NCBI RefSeq assembly: GCF_000317535.1
Contig: NC_019757.1
Location: 4,925,501-4,989,500, forward strand
DNA from: Cylindrospermum stagnale PCC 7417
GTDB taxonomy: Bacteria > Cyanobacteriota > Cyanobacteriia > Cyanobacteriales > Nostocaceae
DNA length: 64,000 nucleotides
Direction: 5' to 3'
The notes under the pieces were generated by a model that worked only from the letters and a program-made list of their open reading frames with translations, was not told where the DNA came from and did no database searches. Below are positions 1 to 10,700 of the stretch, piece by piece; the first letter of the stretch is position 1, and the number at the start of each line of letters is the position of its first letter. Position numbers and translations under genes: made by a program.

Positions 1-40
1 AGTGGTTACGAATCGTATTGTCACTCCGTCAGGTTATTGA
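1..40 (+). CDS. 3' end of an upstream gene (partial)
   Basis: Frame 2 reads VVTNRIVTPSGY and then TGA at 38-40, only a few bases before the start of the kinase gene. The close spacing suggests that this is the last part of the preceding gene of the lasso-type operon. In related clusters that place is often held by the cyclase or the leader-binding protein. Twelve codons are too few to identify a family, so the call rests on position alone. Confidence 0.25.
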   Translation, partial: VVTNRIVTPSGY

Positions 41-48
41 TAAATTCA

Positions 49-1062
49 ATGTCGATTAAAAACGATAATTATTGCTATCAATTTTATGGACTCAACCTGT
101 CTATTAATCGACTGCTTCCAGGGTTAGTTACTGTTAACAGTTCTGCACCGATAGATGTTGCTATTCACCTAATTGGTGAACAGCAGAGTCAAATGCCGTT
201 ACTCGACCAAACTTTTTGGAATGTGCCGCTTGAGTGGTATCAACAAACAGGCTTTCACCTATGGACGACGCATAGGGATGACGGTACTTACTGGAGGATA
301 AGGTCTTTTGATGGAGTTGATTGCTTGGAATTCATCTTGAATCCTGATGGTAGTCAAGTTTGGGGTTTTTGGTCTAGAGATGCACTATTTACGGATGCGG
401 TATCTTTGCTGCTGGGTTGTGTACTCGGTCATCTGTTACGGCTGCGGGGAGTGACTTGTCTTCATGCCAGCGTGGTTGCGGTTGATGGGAGCGCGATCGC
501 CATTTTAGGACAATCAGGGGCTGGGAAATCAACCACAGCAGCAGCGTTGGCTAGCCGTGGATTCTCCGTATTGGCAGATGATATTGCCGCACTGATTCCT
601 GATGGAAAAAGGTTTTGGGTACAATCTGCTTATCCTCGTCTACGCCTGTGGCCTAATTCTGCAAATGCCATTCACGGTTCAATAGAAGATTTATCACTGG
701 TATCAACAAATCTAGATAAACGCTTTATAGATTTGCAAATAAAAGATAGAGAACAGTGGCAGTTTCAATCCCAAGCTTTGCCATTAATTGCTGTGTACAT
801 ATTAGGAGAACGTGACCAAAACCTCACAGCACCTATAATTAATTACCTCTCTCTGCCTGACGCAATGAAGCATCTAATCTTCAATTCCTATGGGCGTGCT
901 TTCCTCACTTCTCAACAGTGTAGACAAGAGTTTCAAGAATTAGGCCAATTGGCAAAGACTGTTCCTGTGCGGGAGTTATTACTTCCTGATAATTTGGGAA
1001 GTTTGGGGCAAATTTATGATGTTATTTTAGAGGATTTACACCTGATTCATACTTTGGTTTAG
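49..1062 (+). CDS. HprK-like (HPr kinase C-terminal fold) peptide kinase of a lasso-type cluster
   Basis: The P-loop GQSGAGKST lies in the middle of the protein (about residue 155), followed by an LADD segment, as in the C-terminal kinase domain of HPr kinase/phosphorylase. The N-terminal HPr-sensor domain of true HprK is absent. Homologues of this type occur in lasso-peptide clusters; in the paeninodin system such a kinase phosphorylates the C-terminal residue of the precursor. The next genes (glycosyltransferase, B2 protease, ABC exporter, nucleotidyltransferase) fit that role. ATG at 49 is chosen as start. A TTG at 37 overlaps the upstream stop and would add four residues. The substrate is inferred, since no precursor is inside the window. 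Confidence 0.72.
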   Translation: MSIKNDNYCYQFYGLNLSINRLLPGLVTVNSSAPIDVAIHLIGEQQSQMPLLDQTFWNVPLEWYQQTGFHLWTTHRDDGTYWRIRSFDGVDCLEFILNPDGSQVWGFWSRDALFTDAVSLLLGCVLGHLLRLRGVTCLHASVVAVDGSAIAILGQSGAGKSTTAAALASRGFSVLADDIAALIPDGKRFWVQSAYPRLRLWPNSANAIHGSIEDLSLVSTNLDKRFIDLQIKDREQWQFQSQALPLIAVYILGERDQNLTAPIINYLSLPDAMKHLIFNSYGRAFLTSQQCRQEFQELGQLAKTVPVRELLLPDNLGSLGQIYDVILEDLHLIHTLV

Positions 1063-1114
1063 CAACACCAGTAATTTGAATATCTGCCTATATTTACTAA
1101 GCAAATTTTTAAAT

Positions 1115-2011
1115 ATGCAAGTTTTTAAGCCAACCGTCAGTGTTATTATTCCTACTTACCAGCGTGGCCATCTTGTCAGTCAGGCAATTAACAGCGTTCT
1201 GGCACAAACCTACAAAGACTACGAAATTATCGTCATCAACGATGGTTCTCAGGACAATACTCCGCAAGTCCTGGCTCAATTTAGCGATCATCATCGAATT
1301 ACCGCTATTCATCAAGCCAATCAAGGATTATCTGCGGCTCGCAATGCCGGAATTCGCTCTGCTCAAGGGAAGTATATTGCCTTTTTAGATGATGATGATC
1401 TCTGGGAACCTCAGAAGTTAGAAAAACAGATTTCCGTCTTGGAAGCCAATCCACGCATTGGTTTAATCTATTCAGATTCACTCTTTTTTTCTGATAAACG
1501 GGGTTTGTCTTTGCGTTCGTACAATACAGCATTTCCTACCCCTAATCTTCAGGTATTATGGACTCTTTTTAGATACAACTACATTCCAGTCCTAACGGTT
1601 GTTGTGCGTCGAGACTGTTTAGATAAAGTGGGTTTGTTTGATGAAACTCTGAGATGTTGTGAAGATTACGATTTATGGCTGCGCCTGATTGAAAAATTTC
1701 CGATTTACTTTTTAAATCAACCCTTAGCACGTTATCGGCAATCGCCAAATAATCTTTCTCAAAATGAAGAGCAGATGTTCACTAACCACCTGCGTGTTAA
1801 GGAAAAAGTCATCGAGCGCAATCCAGAATTCCTAAAAATCCCTGTTAATTTTCTCGATCCTTACTTTTACAATATCTACCTCGGACTTGCTAATTTACAT
1901 ATTCAAAATCATCAAATAGAGCAAGCACGTAGAGTTTTGCATCGCTATCGAGAAATGCGCGGTGAGACCTCAAAATATGAGTATTTGCGATTATCTGCCC
2001 ATTCTGAATAA
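1115..2011 (+). CDS. Family 2 (GT-A) glycosyltransferase
   Basis: The N-terminal half shows the GT2 pattern: PTVSVIIPTYQRG, then YEIIVINDGSQDNT, then AFLDDDDLW holding the metal- and nucleotide-sugar-binding DxD. A later segment, CCEDYDLWLRL, matches the acceptor-side ED motif of these enzymes. A cytoplasmic or membrane-associated inverting transferase is expected. The start is taken at ATG 1115; an upstream TTG at 1076 would add 13 residues not matching the family. It lies between the HprK-like kinase and the B2 protease, so modification of the lasso product is the simplest guess. A sugar-precursor or cell-surface role cannot be ruled out. Confidence 0.8.
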   Translation: MQVFKPTVSVIIPTYQRGHLVSQAINSVLAQTYKDYEIIVINDGSQDNTPQVLAQFSDHHRITAIHQANQGLSAARNAGIRSAQGKYIAFLDDDDLWEPQKLEKQISVLEANPRIGLIYSDSLFFSDKRGLSLRSYNTAFPTPNLQVLWTLFRYNYIPVLTVVVRRDCLDKVGLFDETLRCCEDYDLWLRLIEKFPIYFLNQPLARYRQSPNNLSQNEEQMFTNHLRVKEKVIERNPEFLKIPVNFLDPYFYNIYLGLANLHIQNHQIEQARRVLHRYREMRGETSKYEYLRLSAHSE

Positions 2012-2040
2012 ATTGTCTAAACCTATAAAATTTTAAGAGT

Positions 2041-2136
2041 ATGCATTTTCTTGTTACTGGCGGAGCCGGATTTATTGGCTCTCATCTTACAGAAGAGTTG
2101 TTAAAAAACATCACGTCACTGTTGAAGTATAAATGA
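2041..2136 (+). pseudogene. N-terminal remnant of an NAD-dependent nucleotide-sugar epimerase/dehydratase
   Basis: This 31-codon frame begins MHFLVTGGAGFIGSHLTEEL, the textbook Rossmann NAD-binding start of extended SDR epimerases (GxxGxxG). After LLK at a run of six A's the natural continuation (HHVTVEV) is found in another frame, and then everything stops. The rest of the gene, some 280 codons, is gone. The stop overlaps the start codon of the B2 gene (ATGA). A functional epimerase would have supplied the sugar donor for the neighbouring glycosyltransferase, so this looks like decay of a sugar-tailoring branch. Confidence 0.75.
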
Positions 2137-2576
2137 ATAACTTATCTAAATTACTTGGACTAGATTCTCAAAAAAGACAACTTTTAATTAGCACTTTTGT
2201 TTTACTATTATTAGTCAGATTAGGTTTGTTTTTGCTGTCATTTAAAACCTTGCAGAAGCTTCTATCAAGCATAAGTAATGCCAAACCTAAATGCCAAGAA
2301 AAACACCATATCTCTATTGACAAAATCATCTGGGCTGTTGAAGTGAGCAGTCATTATATGCCTGGTGTCAAGTGTCTGGCGCGTGCCTTGACTTGCCAGT
2401 TTTTCATGAGTCGCCACGGTTATACATCTAATCTCTGCATTGGTGTTGCCAAAGGTGAACAAGGAGAGTTAAAGGCTCATGCGTGGTTGGAAAATCAGGG
2501 ACAGGTTGTGATTGGCAATGTCACAAACCTTTCTAATTTTAGCCAACTGGCATCTTTTGCAAAAGAGCATCTTTAA
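2133..2576 (+). CDS. Lasso peptide biosynthesis B2 protein (transglutaminase-like leader peptidase)
   Basis: The length of 147 residues and the sequence pattern fit the stand-alone B2 protease that removes the leader of lasso precursors. There is a hydrophobic N-terminal stretch (about residues 17-37). The nucleophile is in the segment GVKCLARALTCQ (Cys81), and the catalytic His is in KAHAWLE (His116). The third member of the Cys-His-Asp triad is not clear, because the expected place reads VIGNVTN. The gene overlaps the epimerase remnant by four bases and is followed three bases later by the ABC transporter, so they are probably co-transcribed. The leader-binding B1 partner is not in the window. 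Confidence 0.8.
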   Translation: MNNLSKLLGLDSQKRQLLISTFVLLLLVRLGLFLLSFKTLQKLLSSISNAKPKCQEKHHISIDKIIWAVEVSSHYMPGVKCLARALTCQFFMSRHGYTSNLCIGVAKGEQGELKAHAWLENQGQVVIGNVTNLSNFSQLASFAKEHL

Positions 2577-2579
2577 AAT

Positions 2580-4397
2580 ATGAAACCAGGCAAAACTTTA
2601 AGATATAAAATCCAGCAAAGCTTACGCATTCTGCCTGCCTTGCGCCTAGTCTGGCAAAGTAGTCCTCGTTTGACTATTGCTTTGGTTGCACTTTTGGTTA
2701 TTCAAGGTTTATTGCCTCTACTCTCTCTCTATCTCACCAAACTCATCGTAGATACAATAGCCGCCAGTGTTAATGTTGCCGACAAAGGAGCCGCCTTTAA
2801 TCGAGTATTACTTTTGCTTGGCTTCTTTGGTACTATCACCCTGGTAACTACCCTGTGTTCTTCGCTGACTGAACTGGTTTATAGTGCTCAATCTCAGCGA
2901 CTCACCGACTATATGCAAGGTATCCTCCATGCTAAATCAATTGAGGTAGACCTGGAGTATTACGAAAACGCCGAATATTATGATGCCTTGCAGCGAGCGC
3001 AAAAAGAAGCTCCTTCTCGACCGGGGCAAATACTACATCGTTTGGCATGGCTATGTTTGAGTAGTATCTCTTTGGTGGCGATGCTGGGGTTGCTGCTGTC
3101 ATTACATTGGGGAATAGGGGTTATCTTATTTGTTGCCGCGATTCCTGCGATGGTAGTGCGGGTGAAATACTCCGGCATCATGTATCATTGGCAGCGTCAA
3201 AAGACAGCCCAGGAACGTCAAGCAGGGTACTTGAGTCGGATACTTACTACAGAGCAACACGCTAAAGAAATTCGCTTGTTTGATTTGGGTTCTTTCTTTA
3301 GTCAGTGGTATCTGCGCTTGCGGCGACAACTATACCAGGAAAACCTCGCCATTACTACTAGACAGTCTGTCGCTAATCTTGTTGCTCAAGCAGTGGCGGC
3401 AATTTTAGTTTTTACTGCCTATGGTTTCATTATTTATCAAACTATACAAGGCACTATTCGCTTTGGTGACTTAGTATTATATTACCAGGCATTGCAACGG
3501 GGACAAAACGACCTGAGAAGTCTCTTGGGTGGTCTGTCTGGTCTATATGAAGACAATCTATTTCTCGCTAACTTATATGAATTCCTAGACCTGAAACCAA
3601 AGGTTGTAGAACCATCTTATCCGGAACCTCTTCCCATACCAATGAAAAAGGGGATTGTGTTTAATCATGTCAGTTTCCAATATGCAACTACGAAGCGTCA
3701 GGCACTTCAGAATATTAATCTGACTATTCACCCAGGAGAAGTGGTGGCGTTGGTAGGAGAAAACGGCTCCGGTAAGACTACTTTAATTAAGCTTTTATGT
3801 CGCTTATACGATCCCACTTTTGGTAGTATTAGCATTGATGGCATAGATTTACGCCAATTTGAAATTGCTGGACTCCGCCGTCAAATTAGTGTGATTTTTC
3901 AAGACTATACCAAATATCATCTGACTGCTAAAGAAAACATTTGGTTGGCAAATATTAACCTGCCATTCAGCTACGAAAAAATCACCGCCGCTGCTCGTCG
4001 TTCCGGTGCTGATGATGTCATTAACAAGCTACCTCAAGGTTACGATACTATACTGGGTAAATTGTTTGAACAAGGGGAAGAATTGAGCATTGGTCAGTGG
4101 CAAAAAATCGCTTTGGCAAGGGCATTTTTGCGAGATTCACAGTTAATCGTGTTAGATGAACCGACCAGCGCTCTAGACCCGAAAGCTGAAGAAGAGGTGT
4201 TTCAGAATTTCCGCCAACTCATCAAAAATCAAGCGGCTATCCTCATCAGCCATCGCTTATCAACCGTTAGAATGGCTGACTGCATCTACGTGATGGCAAA
4301 CGGTTCAATTATTGAAAGCGGCACCCATGAATATCTGGTGCAGCTGGGCGGTAGCTATGCACACCTGTTTGAAACCCAAGCCCAACACTATAAGTGA
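2580..4397 (+). CDS. ABC transporter, fused membrane and ATPase domains (lasso peptide exporter type)
   Basis: This 605-residue half-transporter has an N-terminal six-helix membrane domain (about residues 30-310) and a C-terminal nucleotide-binding domain. Walker A is GENGSGKTT (about 392-400) and Walker B is LIVLDEPTSALDP (about 521-533), with the H-loop in ILISHRLSTV. The signature motif reads LSIGQ in place of LSGGQ, a tolerated variant. No peptidase C39 domain is present, which fits the separate B2 protease. A homodimeric exporter of the mature peptide in the inner membrane, comparable to McjD-type immunity exporters, is inferred from its position directly behind B2. Confidence 0.82.
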   Translation: MKPGKTLRYKIQQSLRILPALRLVWQSSPRLTIALVALLVIQGLLPLLSLYLTKLIVDTIAASVNVADKGAAFNRVLLLLGFFGTITLVTTLCSSLTELVYSAQSQRLTDYMQGILHAKSIEVDLEYYENAEYYDALQRAQKEAPSRPGQILHRLAWLCLSSISLVAMLGLLLSLHWGIGVILFVAAIPAMVVRVKYSGIMYHWQRQKTAQERQAGYLSRILTTEQHAKEIRLFDLGSFFSQWYLRLRRQLYQENLAITTRQSVANLVAQAVAAILVFTAYGFIIYQTIQGTIRFGDLVLYYQALQRGQNDLRSLLGGLSGLYEDNLFLANLYEFLDLKPKVVEPSYPEPLPIPMKKGIVFNHVSFQYATTKRQALQNINLTIHPGEVVALVGENGSGKTTLIKLLCRLYDPTFGSISIDGIDLRQFEIAGLRRQISVIFQDYTKYHLTAKENIWLANINLPFSYEKITAAARRSGADDVINKLPQGYDTILGKLFEQGEELSIGQWQKIALARAFLRDSQLIVLDEPTSALDPKAEEEVFQNFRQLIKNQAAILISHRLSTVRMADCIYVMANGSIIESGTHEYLVQLGGSYAHLFETQAQHYK

Positions 4398-4404
4398 GTA
4401 ATTT

Positions 4405-5637
4405 ATGATTACATTAAACAAGCCTATTACTCAATTGCCAACAAAGGTTAGCCGTCCAGAAATTGACCTACTTCTGTGTTGTACCCGAACTCACATAGAC
4501 CCTGAAACAGCAGAGCGAATTCAAACCCTGCTCCAGCAAGACATAGACTGGGCATATCTCCTGCAAATAGCAGATCGTCATGGGACGATACCACTCCTGT
4601 ACCAGACCTTCAAGACGATGTGGAGAGAAGCTATTCCCAAAACAGTATTAACTCAGCTTCAGAATCATTATCACACTAATGCTAGCCGCAACTTATTTTT
4701 GAGTCACGAATTGCTTAACCTTCTTAAGCTCTTTCAATCTCACAAAATTCCAGCAATTCCTTTTAAAGGACTTGTTTTAGCTATTTCTATTTATGACAAC
4801 TTAGCGATGAGGCAGTTTAGCGACTTGGATATTCTGGTGAAACAACAGGATATAGTCAAAGTTCAAGAATTATTGATTACTCAGAAATATCAACTAGAGA
4901 CTGACGGTAGTTGGCAACAAACTTTTGTCCATAGTCAGAAACCAGAAGTAGTGGTGGATCTTCACTGGGAACTGACTCCCTTAGATTACTTCCCTTTTAA
5001 ACTTCCTGATTTTGAAACTTTGTGGCAACGAAGCAAGTTTTTAACTCTCAAAGGTGAATCTATCATCGATTTCTCTTCTGATGATTTGTTGATCATCCTC
5101 GCTGTACAAGTTGCCAGAGGAGTTAATGAAGGTAGAGAGTCTTTAGCTCAGATTTGCGATTTAGCTGAATTATTCCGCATTCAACAGACATTGAATTGGG
5201 AACAATTATTGCAGCAAGTAAGCAGTCTGGAACTTAAAAGACCATTCTTTATTGGTCTACTTATAGTTAACACTCTCCTGAATGCCCCTTTGCCAGCGCA
5301 AGTAAAGCAGGCTATTCAAGAACAGATCCAAGTCGATCCAACAATTTTAATTTATGCTGTACGGATGCAAAAACAGCTTTTCACGGAAATTAAAAGTCCA
5401 CTGATAATTAAACTTTTTTTTCAGCACCTGATGATCAATGGTCCACTCAGTAGAATGCCAGATCGTGTTTATCTAGTGTGGCAATTTTTGAGTTTTACTG
5501 TCAGGCTTGTAATCACTGATACTAACCAAGAAGACCGAGAATTTTTCCCATTGCCATCTGGTCTTTCTTTCTTATACTACTTAATCCGACCAATACGATT
5601 GGTAAGCAGATATATAACTAACAGTACATACAGATGA
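4405..5637 (+). CDS. Nucleotidyltransferase family protein (NTP_transf_5-like) of the lasso cluster
   Basis: The central motif MRQFSDLDILV (about residues 134-144) is the D-x-D metal-binding element of Pol-beta-type nucleotidyltransferases. It is preceded by PFKGLVLA, as in the uncharacterised NTP_transf_5 family. The length of 410 residues is normal. Members of this family recur next to HprK-like kinases in lasso clusters; in pseudomycoidin the nucleotidyltransferase modifies the phosphorylated lasso peptide. The gene starts seven bases after the ABC transporter stop and closes the operon. The precise transferred group here is unknown. Confidence 0.7.
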   Translation: MITLNKPITQLPTKVSRPEIDLLLCCTRTHIDPETAERIQTLLQQDIDWAYLLQIADRHGTIPLLYQTFKTMWREAIPKTVLTQLQNHYHTNASRNLFLSHELLNLLKLFQSHKIPAIPFKGLVLAISIYDNLAMRQFSDLDILVKQQDIVKVQELLITQKYQLETDGSWQQTFVHSQKPEVVVDLHWELTPLDYFPFKLPDFETLWQRSKFLTLKGESIIDFSSDDLLIILAVQVARGVNEGRESLAQICDLAELFRIQQTLNWEQLLQQVSSLELKRPFFIGLLIVNTLLNAPLPAQVKQAIQEQIQVDPTILIYAVRMQKQLFTEIKSPLIIKLFFQHLMINGPLSRMPDRVYLVWQFLSFTVRLVITDTNQEDREFFPLPSGLSFLYYLIRPIRLVSRYITNSTYR

Positions 5638-6346
5638 AATCCATAGACGTAATTGATACCAGCCAAACTTAGCCAACGGGTTGGATGTGCTGCTGTCTGT
5701 GGACGAATTAACTCCAATTTGGAGTTAGCCTATATCTGTAGCTAAAAACTGACAAGATTCCATCAACGTTGCAGTAGGGTGGGCAAACATTTATCCACCC
5801 AATACAGTTAAAGGTAGATAAAATCGTTCTGTGTCAGCGTAGTAGCATTAAACGCAGTCAGCACTGCTAGGGTTTGACTGCCTAAACGAATCTCATTACC
5901 AGACAAAGACAACTGATTAAAACTCAAGCCAGACAAGCCGATTTTATCGCTCTGACCTAAACTAAAGTCAGTGACTGCATCAGTTATAATTTGTCAGAAC
6001 AAAGCTTTTAGATTATACCGTTATAATACCACAAAAAAGTAAGGCGTCAATATCAATCGCTGAAAAAACGTAACCTCGTTAAATAGTTGATATTATTGTC
6101 AATAATCTTGAGAATAACCAGGTTTATTGAGAAAAACTTGACAGGGCGGAATTTTTTCCAAAAATTATATTTAAAAAACTTATCTGTTGCCAACAAACGC
6201 AACTGAATATCCATCTAACAGTTCCCAGGGTTCAGTTTATCTAGAGGCGAAAAATAAGTTAACTTAAGTAAGGATATTATTTCTCAACTAATCTAGAAAA
6301 CACATTCATACTTAAGCTGTGAAGCACCAGCAATTATAAATTTCCT
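5638..6346. other. Intergenic region between the lasso-type operon and map
   Basis: About 700 bases hold no intact gene. A short palindrome AACTCCAATTTGGAGTT lies near 5709-5725. A decayed RTX-type gene end is present on the minus strand (separate entry). The last 250 bases before map are AT-rich and probably carry its promoter, but I could not fix a -10/-35 pair with confidence. Confidence 0.5.
5808..5993 (-). pseudogene. C-terminal remnant of an RTX/hemolysin-type calcium-binding repeat protein
   Basis: Read on the minus strand, 61 codons ending at TAA (5808-5810) give TDAVTDFSLGQSDKIGLSG, then LSFNQLSLSGNEIRLGSQTL and a final TQNDFIYL. This is the usual tail of cyanobacterial hemolysin-type calcium-binding proteins, which carry a D-F-x-x-G-x-D-K-I-x-L motif. 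An in-frame TGA lies directly upstream (5994-5996), and no repeats or start codon precede it, so it is a gene scrap. Confidence 0.6.
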
Positions 6347-7174
6347 ATGAACATTCTCAGTAACTTGCTTTCTCAAACAACTCAGCCGAAAACAGAAAAA
6401 AGACAACGCCGAGGAATTGAAATTAAATCGCCGCGAGAAATTGACATTATGCGGCAATCAGGAAAAATTGTGGCAACCGTGCTCAAAGAGATTTCTGAGT
6501 TGGTAAAGCCAGGAATGACCACGGCTGATTTAGATGCTTATGCCGAAAAACGCATCCGCGAAATGGATGCAACACCCAGCTTTAAAGGATATCACGGTTT
6601 TACCGGTTCTATTTGCTCCAGCATTAACAATGAAGTTGTACACGGCATTCCCAGTCCGAAAAAAGTAATTCGGGCTGGAGATGTCTTAAAAGTAGATACA
6701 GGTGCTTATTACCAAGGCTTTCATGGTGATTCTTGCATTACAATTGCCGTTGGCGATGTGACACCAGAAGCCGCTAAACTGATTCGCGTAGCTGAAGAAG
6801 CGCTTTATAAAGGTATTGAACAAGTCAAGGCGGGTGCATACTTGCTGGACTTGGCGGGGGCGATTGAAGACCATGTGAAAATGAATCGTTTTAGTGTGGT
6901 GGAAGAATTCACCGGACATGGTGTTGGTCGTAACTTGCACGAAGAACCTTCGGTGTTCAACTACCGCACCCGCGAGATGCCAAATGTGAAATTGCGTGCA
7001 GGGATGACTTTGGCAATTGAACCGATTTTGAATGCTGGTTCTAAGCACACGCGGATATTATCTGACAGATGGACAGCAGTGACAATGGATAAAGCGCTGT
7101 CGGCTCAGTTTGAGCATACAGTGTTGGTGACAGAAACTGGTTATGAGATTTTGACTGACCGGACGCAAGTTTAA
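6347..7174 (+). CDS. map: Methionine aminopeptidase, type I
   Basis: Removes the initiator methionine from new proteins in the cytoplasm. All five metal ligands are visible: Asp117 (KVDTG), Asp128 (HGDSC), His191 (TGHGVG), Glu225 (AIEPI) and Glu256 (QFEHT). The substrate-side His99 (EVVHGIP) is also present. The protein has about 25 extra, basic residues at its N-terminus compared with the 250-residue core enzyme. This extension is polar and is not a signal peptide. It is a single gene with no close neighbour. Cyanobacteria usually carry several map paralogues, so it need not be the only copy. Confidence 0.93.
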   Translation: MNILSNLLSQTTQPKTEKRQRRGIEIKSPREIDIMRQSGKIVATVLKEISELVKPGMTTADLDAYAEKRIREMDATPSFKGYHGFTGSICSSINNEVVHGIPSPKKVIRAGDVLKVDTGAYYQGFHGDSCITIAVGDVTPEAAKLIRVAEEALYKGIEQVKAGAYLLDLAGAIEDHVKMNRFSVVEEFTGHGVGRNLHEEPSVFNYRTREMPNVKLRAGMTLAIEPILNAGSKHTRILSDRWTAVTMDKALSAQFEHTVLVTETGYEILTDRTQV

Positions 7175-7718
7175 GCTTCCTCTTGCTGCGATAACCACAA
7201 CAATTGCGATCGGCTACGACGGGGCGTAGGCGATGGCGCAAAGCACCCGCTCAAAGAGCGATCGCATTTCCAGAGAACATTCAAAGTCTGTAAATTCTCA
7301 ACCAACGCCAGAACCAGCGTCTGAGGATGAAATCTGGAAGCAACATGATATGCAGATACCACAACCAGTTTTTCCAACATAATAATGCGTACAAGCTGCC
7401 CCTCTGGGGTGGCTTTTTCTATAAAAATCACATTGACTATTAACTTAAAAATCAAGCTTTATTTCTTTTACCCAGAGAAAAATATAAAAAAACAACATAG
7501 AGTATATACTGAGTTGCCAAACTAAAAAAATTCTCTATAAAGCTGTGGAAATTCAACAACTGAGTGAGTCAGCAGCAGAGAAATATAAATCTAACGACTT
7601 ACTGCCGTTGTAGTTAGGTTGTGGTTGTTGGTGCTAGTAAGTTGGGTGAAAAGCGGAAATCATCAAAAGTGTTTTCTGGCAATGGCTTGTAAAAACTTCT
7701 ACTTAGAGGATTGGATAA
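7175..7718. other. Intergenic region upstream of the DUF4157 toxin gene
   Basis: Just after map lies a cyanobacterial interspersed repeat with HIP1-like GCGATCG motifs (about 7205-7265), related to the GGCTACGCCCC-type repeat found elsewhere in the window. The remainder is AT-rich and has no convincing gene. A purine-rich stretch AGAGGA at 7705-7710 is the probable ribosome-binding site of the gene starting at 7719. Confidence 0.5.
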
Positions 7719-10700
7719 ATGTATAGCAGGCAACACAGAACCGCCAAAAATTCTTCCAACTCCTCAGACACACAAGCACCAAATCAATTCGCACCGCGTC
7801 GCTTTGTCGTTCAGCCCAAAACTGAGGCCAGTCAGCCCCAACAAGAACAAACGCCTGATATAGAGGCTCAACAAGAAGAGACAAAGCAGTATAAAGGTGG
7901 CTTTATTGATTTCTCAAAATTAACACCCCGCCCGACACCACCAAAGACGCCAAGAATTCAGATGAAGCTTACCCTAGGTCAGCCGGGGAATATATATCAG
8001 CAACAAGCAGTCCCATCAAACCCTATTGCTATCCAGCCCAAAGCCAACACAGATTTATCCCCAGCCCAAAATCCAACATTAGAGCCATTCGACAAAGCTG
8101 AAGAAGTATCAAATGAAGCTGTTGAACTTCGGCAGATGAGTGAGTCAGGAGAGTCAGGCGATGAAGATGCCAATTCGCCCAATGGCGGAAATGTTCAACG
8201 GGCTTGCTCTCTATGCGATTCGGAAAAATCACTCTTCCAAACCAAACTCACCATAGGCGCACCAGGGGATAAATACGAACAAGAAGCCGACTCAATGGCA
8301 CAACAGGTGATGTCAATGGACACACCAACTGTTCAACAGCAACCCATTCAACGCCAAGAAGAAGAACTTTCAGAGTCCATCCAGAAACAACCTTTATCAG
8401 CATCCATCACCCCACTCGTTCAACGCTTCGCTAAAGCCAAAGTTCAAGCCAAGTCCAACAAAGAATCAATCTTTACGAACAAAGAAAGTTATCTAGAATC
8501 TACACAACTTAAAGCACTTCCGGCAAAACATATTAGTACGCTGAATATCAGTCCTGGTGCTCAAGCTAAATGGTTAAACAAACACGTTCATGCAGAGAAA
8601 CCAACTGCCCAAGAGCAACCAATTCAACGCCTGACTGACGAAACGCTTCAAAGGTCAGGGAAAAGTGATGCAACGCCTGCAACTCCCAGTTTAGAAAGTC
8701 GTTTGGGAAGTCAAACAGGTGGGGGAACTCCTTTAGATGAGCAGACACGCTCATTTATGGAACCCCGGTTTGGTGCTGATTTTAATCAAGTGCGGGTGCA
8801 TACTGACACAACTGCCGTGCAGATGAACAAGGAATTGGGGGCGCAAGCATTTGCACACGGCAGCGATATTTACTTTGGTGCAGGAAAAACCCCCGGTAAG
8901 AATGAGTTAACAGCACATGAACTAACTCATGTGGTGCAGCAGGGTGGTGCTGTGCGGATGAATCCAGCTAAGAAGTTGGTAAATCCCCAAGTTTCAGCAA
9001 AGATTAACAAGGAACCGGGAATCATCCCCAAACAAGATCATTCAGAATCTGCACAACTTAAACCACTTGAAGCAAAGCAACTCCCCACTGATGCCACATC
9101 AAGAGCAAGTAATAAAGACTTATATCGCTTTCCTCATGAGACACAAGCGCTGCAAGCCAAACAACTCCCCAATTCTGACACCCCATTAGATAGCAATAAA
9201 GAAAAGCGCCCCCTTCCCCAACAAGACCATCAATTGGTTCAATCAAAGCATATCAGCACCTTGAGTGTTAGTCCTCGCATTCAAGGTGATTGGTTTCATG
9301 ACCGTAAACGCGAATTACTAGACCAAGTAGAACAGCGACTTAAGGATATTCCTGGTTATGACTTATTACTCTTAGCATTAGGTCGAAACCCAATTACTGG
9401 CGAAGCAGTAGAACGCAACGGGACTAAAGCAGTTGGTACTTTTCTTAAATTAGTCCCAGGTGGTGATCAAATATTTGAGAAATTACAACAATCAGGGGCG
9501 CTGGAAAAGGCTTTTACATGGTGGCAAGACGAAATCACCAAACTCAATATTACCATTGAGAATATTAAAGGGTTAGTTAATAAAGCAATAGACTCTTTAG
9601 GATTGAGTGATATCACCGATGTTAGTGGGGCAATTGAGAAAGTTAAAGGCTTTTTTAAACCAACAATAGAACGGGTAAAAAATTTCGCTACCAATGTCGG
9701 TAACAAAGTGCTGGAATTCACTTTAGAAGGCTTCATGCAAGGTGCTGGTGGAGCAGTTTCACAGGTGATGGCAATCCTGAAAAAAGCAGGTAATGTGTTT
9801 GGGACAATAGCCAGCGACCCGATTAAGTTCTGTCAAAATTTGATGAAGGCAGTAACAGGAGGCTTTGAGCAATTTAAGAATAACTTTAGTCAGCATTTCC
9901 AAACAGGTATGATGAAGTGGTTGTTTGGAACTTTGGCTACTGCTGGGTTAACTGCTCCCAGTGAGTTTAATGCTCAAGGGTTGATATCTATTGCTTTGGA
10001 AGTATTAGGAATAACTTATCAAAAAATCCGTCTCAAATTAGTAAATAAGGTAGGTGAGAAAAAGTTAGCTAAAGCCGAACAGGGAGTAGAGATATTACAG
10101 AAAATACTCCAAGGTGGCTTGGCGCAAGCTTGGCAGAACATTAGTGAATTGATGGAAAATGTAGAACAGCAAAAAGAGGAGATGATCGGCAAGCTGAAAG
10201 ATATGGTGGTAGAAGCCGTAATCGGTGCCGCAATTCCTAAGCTGCTGGTGATGTTTGTTCCTGGTGGTGCAATCATAGAAGCGGTAATGAATGTTTACAA
10301 AACCATTACTTTCTTCATCGATAAAGCCCAAGAAATAGCCGAATTAGCAAATGCGGTATTTGATTCGATTGGGAATATTGCCGCCGGGAATCTAGCAGCA
10401 GCATCGAGCAAAGTAGAAACTGTGATGGGTCGCAGTCTATCACTAATTATTAGTTTTTTGGCGAAACTAATTGGTGTGGGTAATCTGGGCTATAAGGTCA
10501 GAAAGTTGCTGGAGAATATCAAAGGTAAAATTGATGAAGCTCTTGATAAATTGGTGACGTTTATTGCTGATAAGGTTAAGGTTTTTCTGAAAAATCCCGG
10601 TCAGAATAATCAGCCTGCTGTTGTTCCTGGTCAGAATAATCAGCCGCGTGGGAGTCAAACTCAACATAATCAACAACCCAATAATTCTCCTCAAAATACC

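Noticed and set aside
7171-7455. 94-codon minus-strand frame after map
   Set aside because: Runs through an interspersed HIP1-type repeat and has no recognisable domain or start signal.
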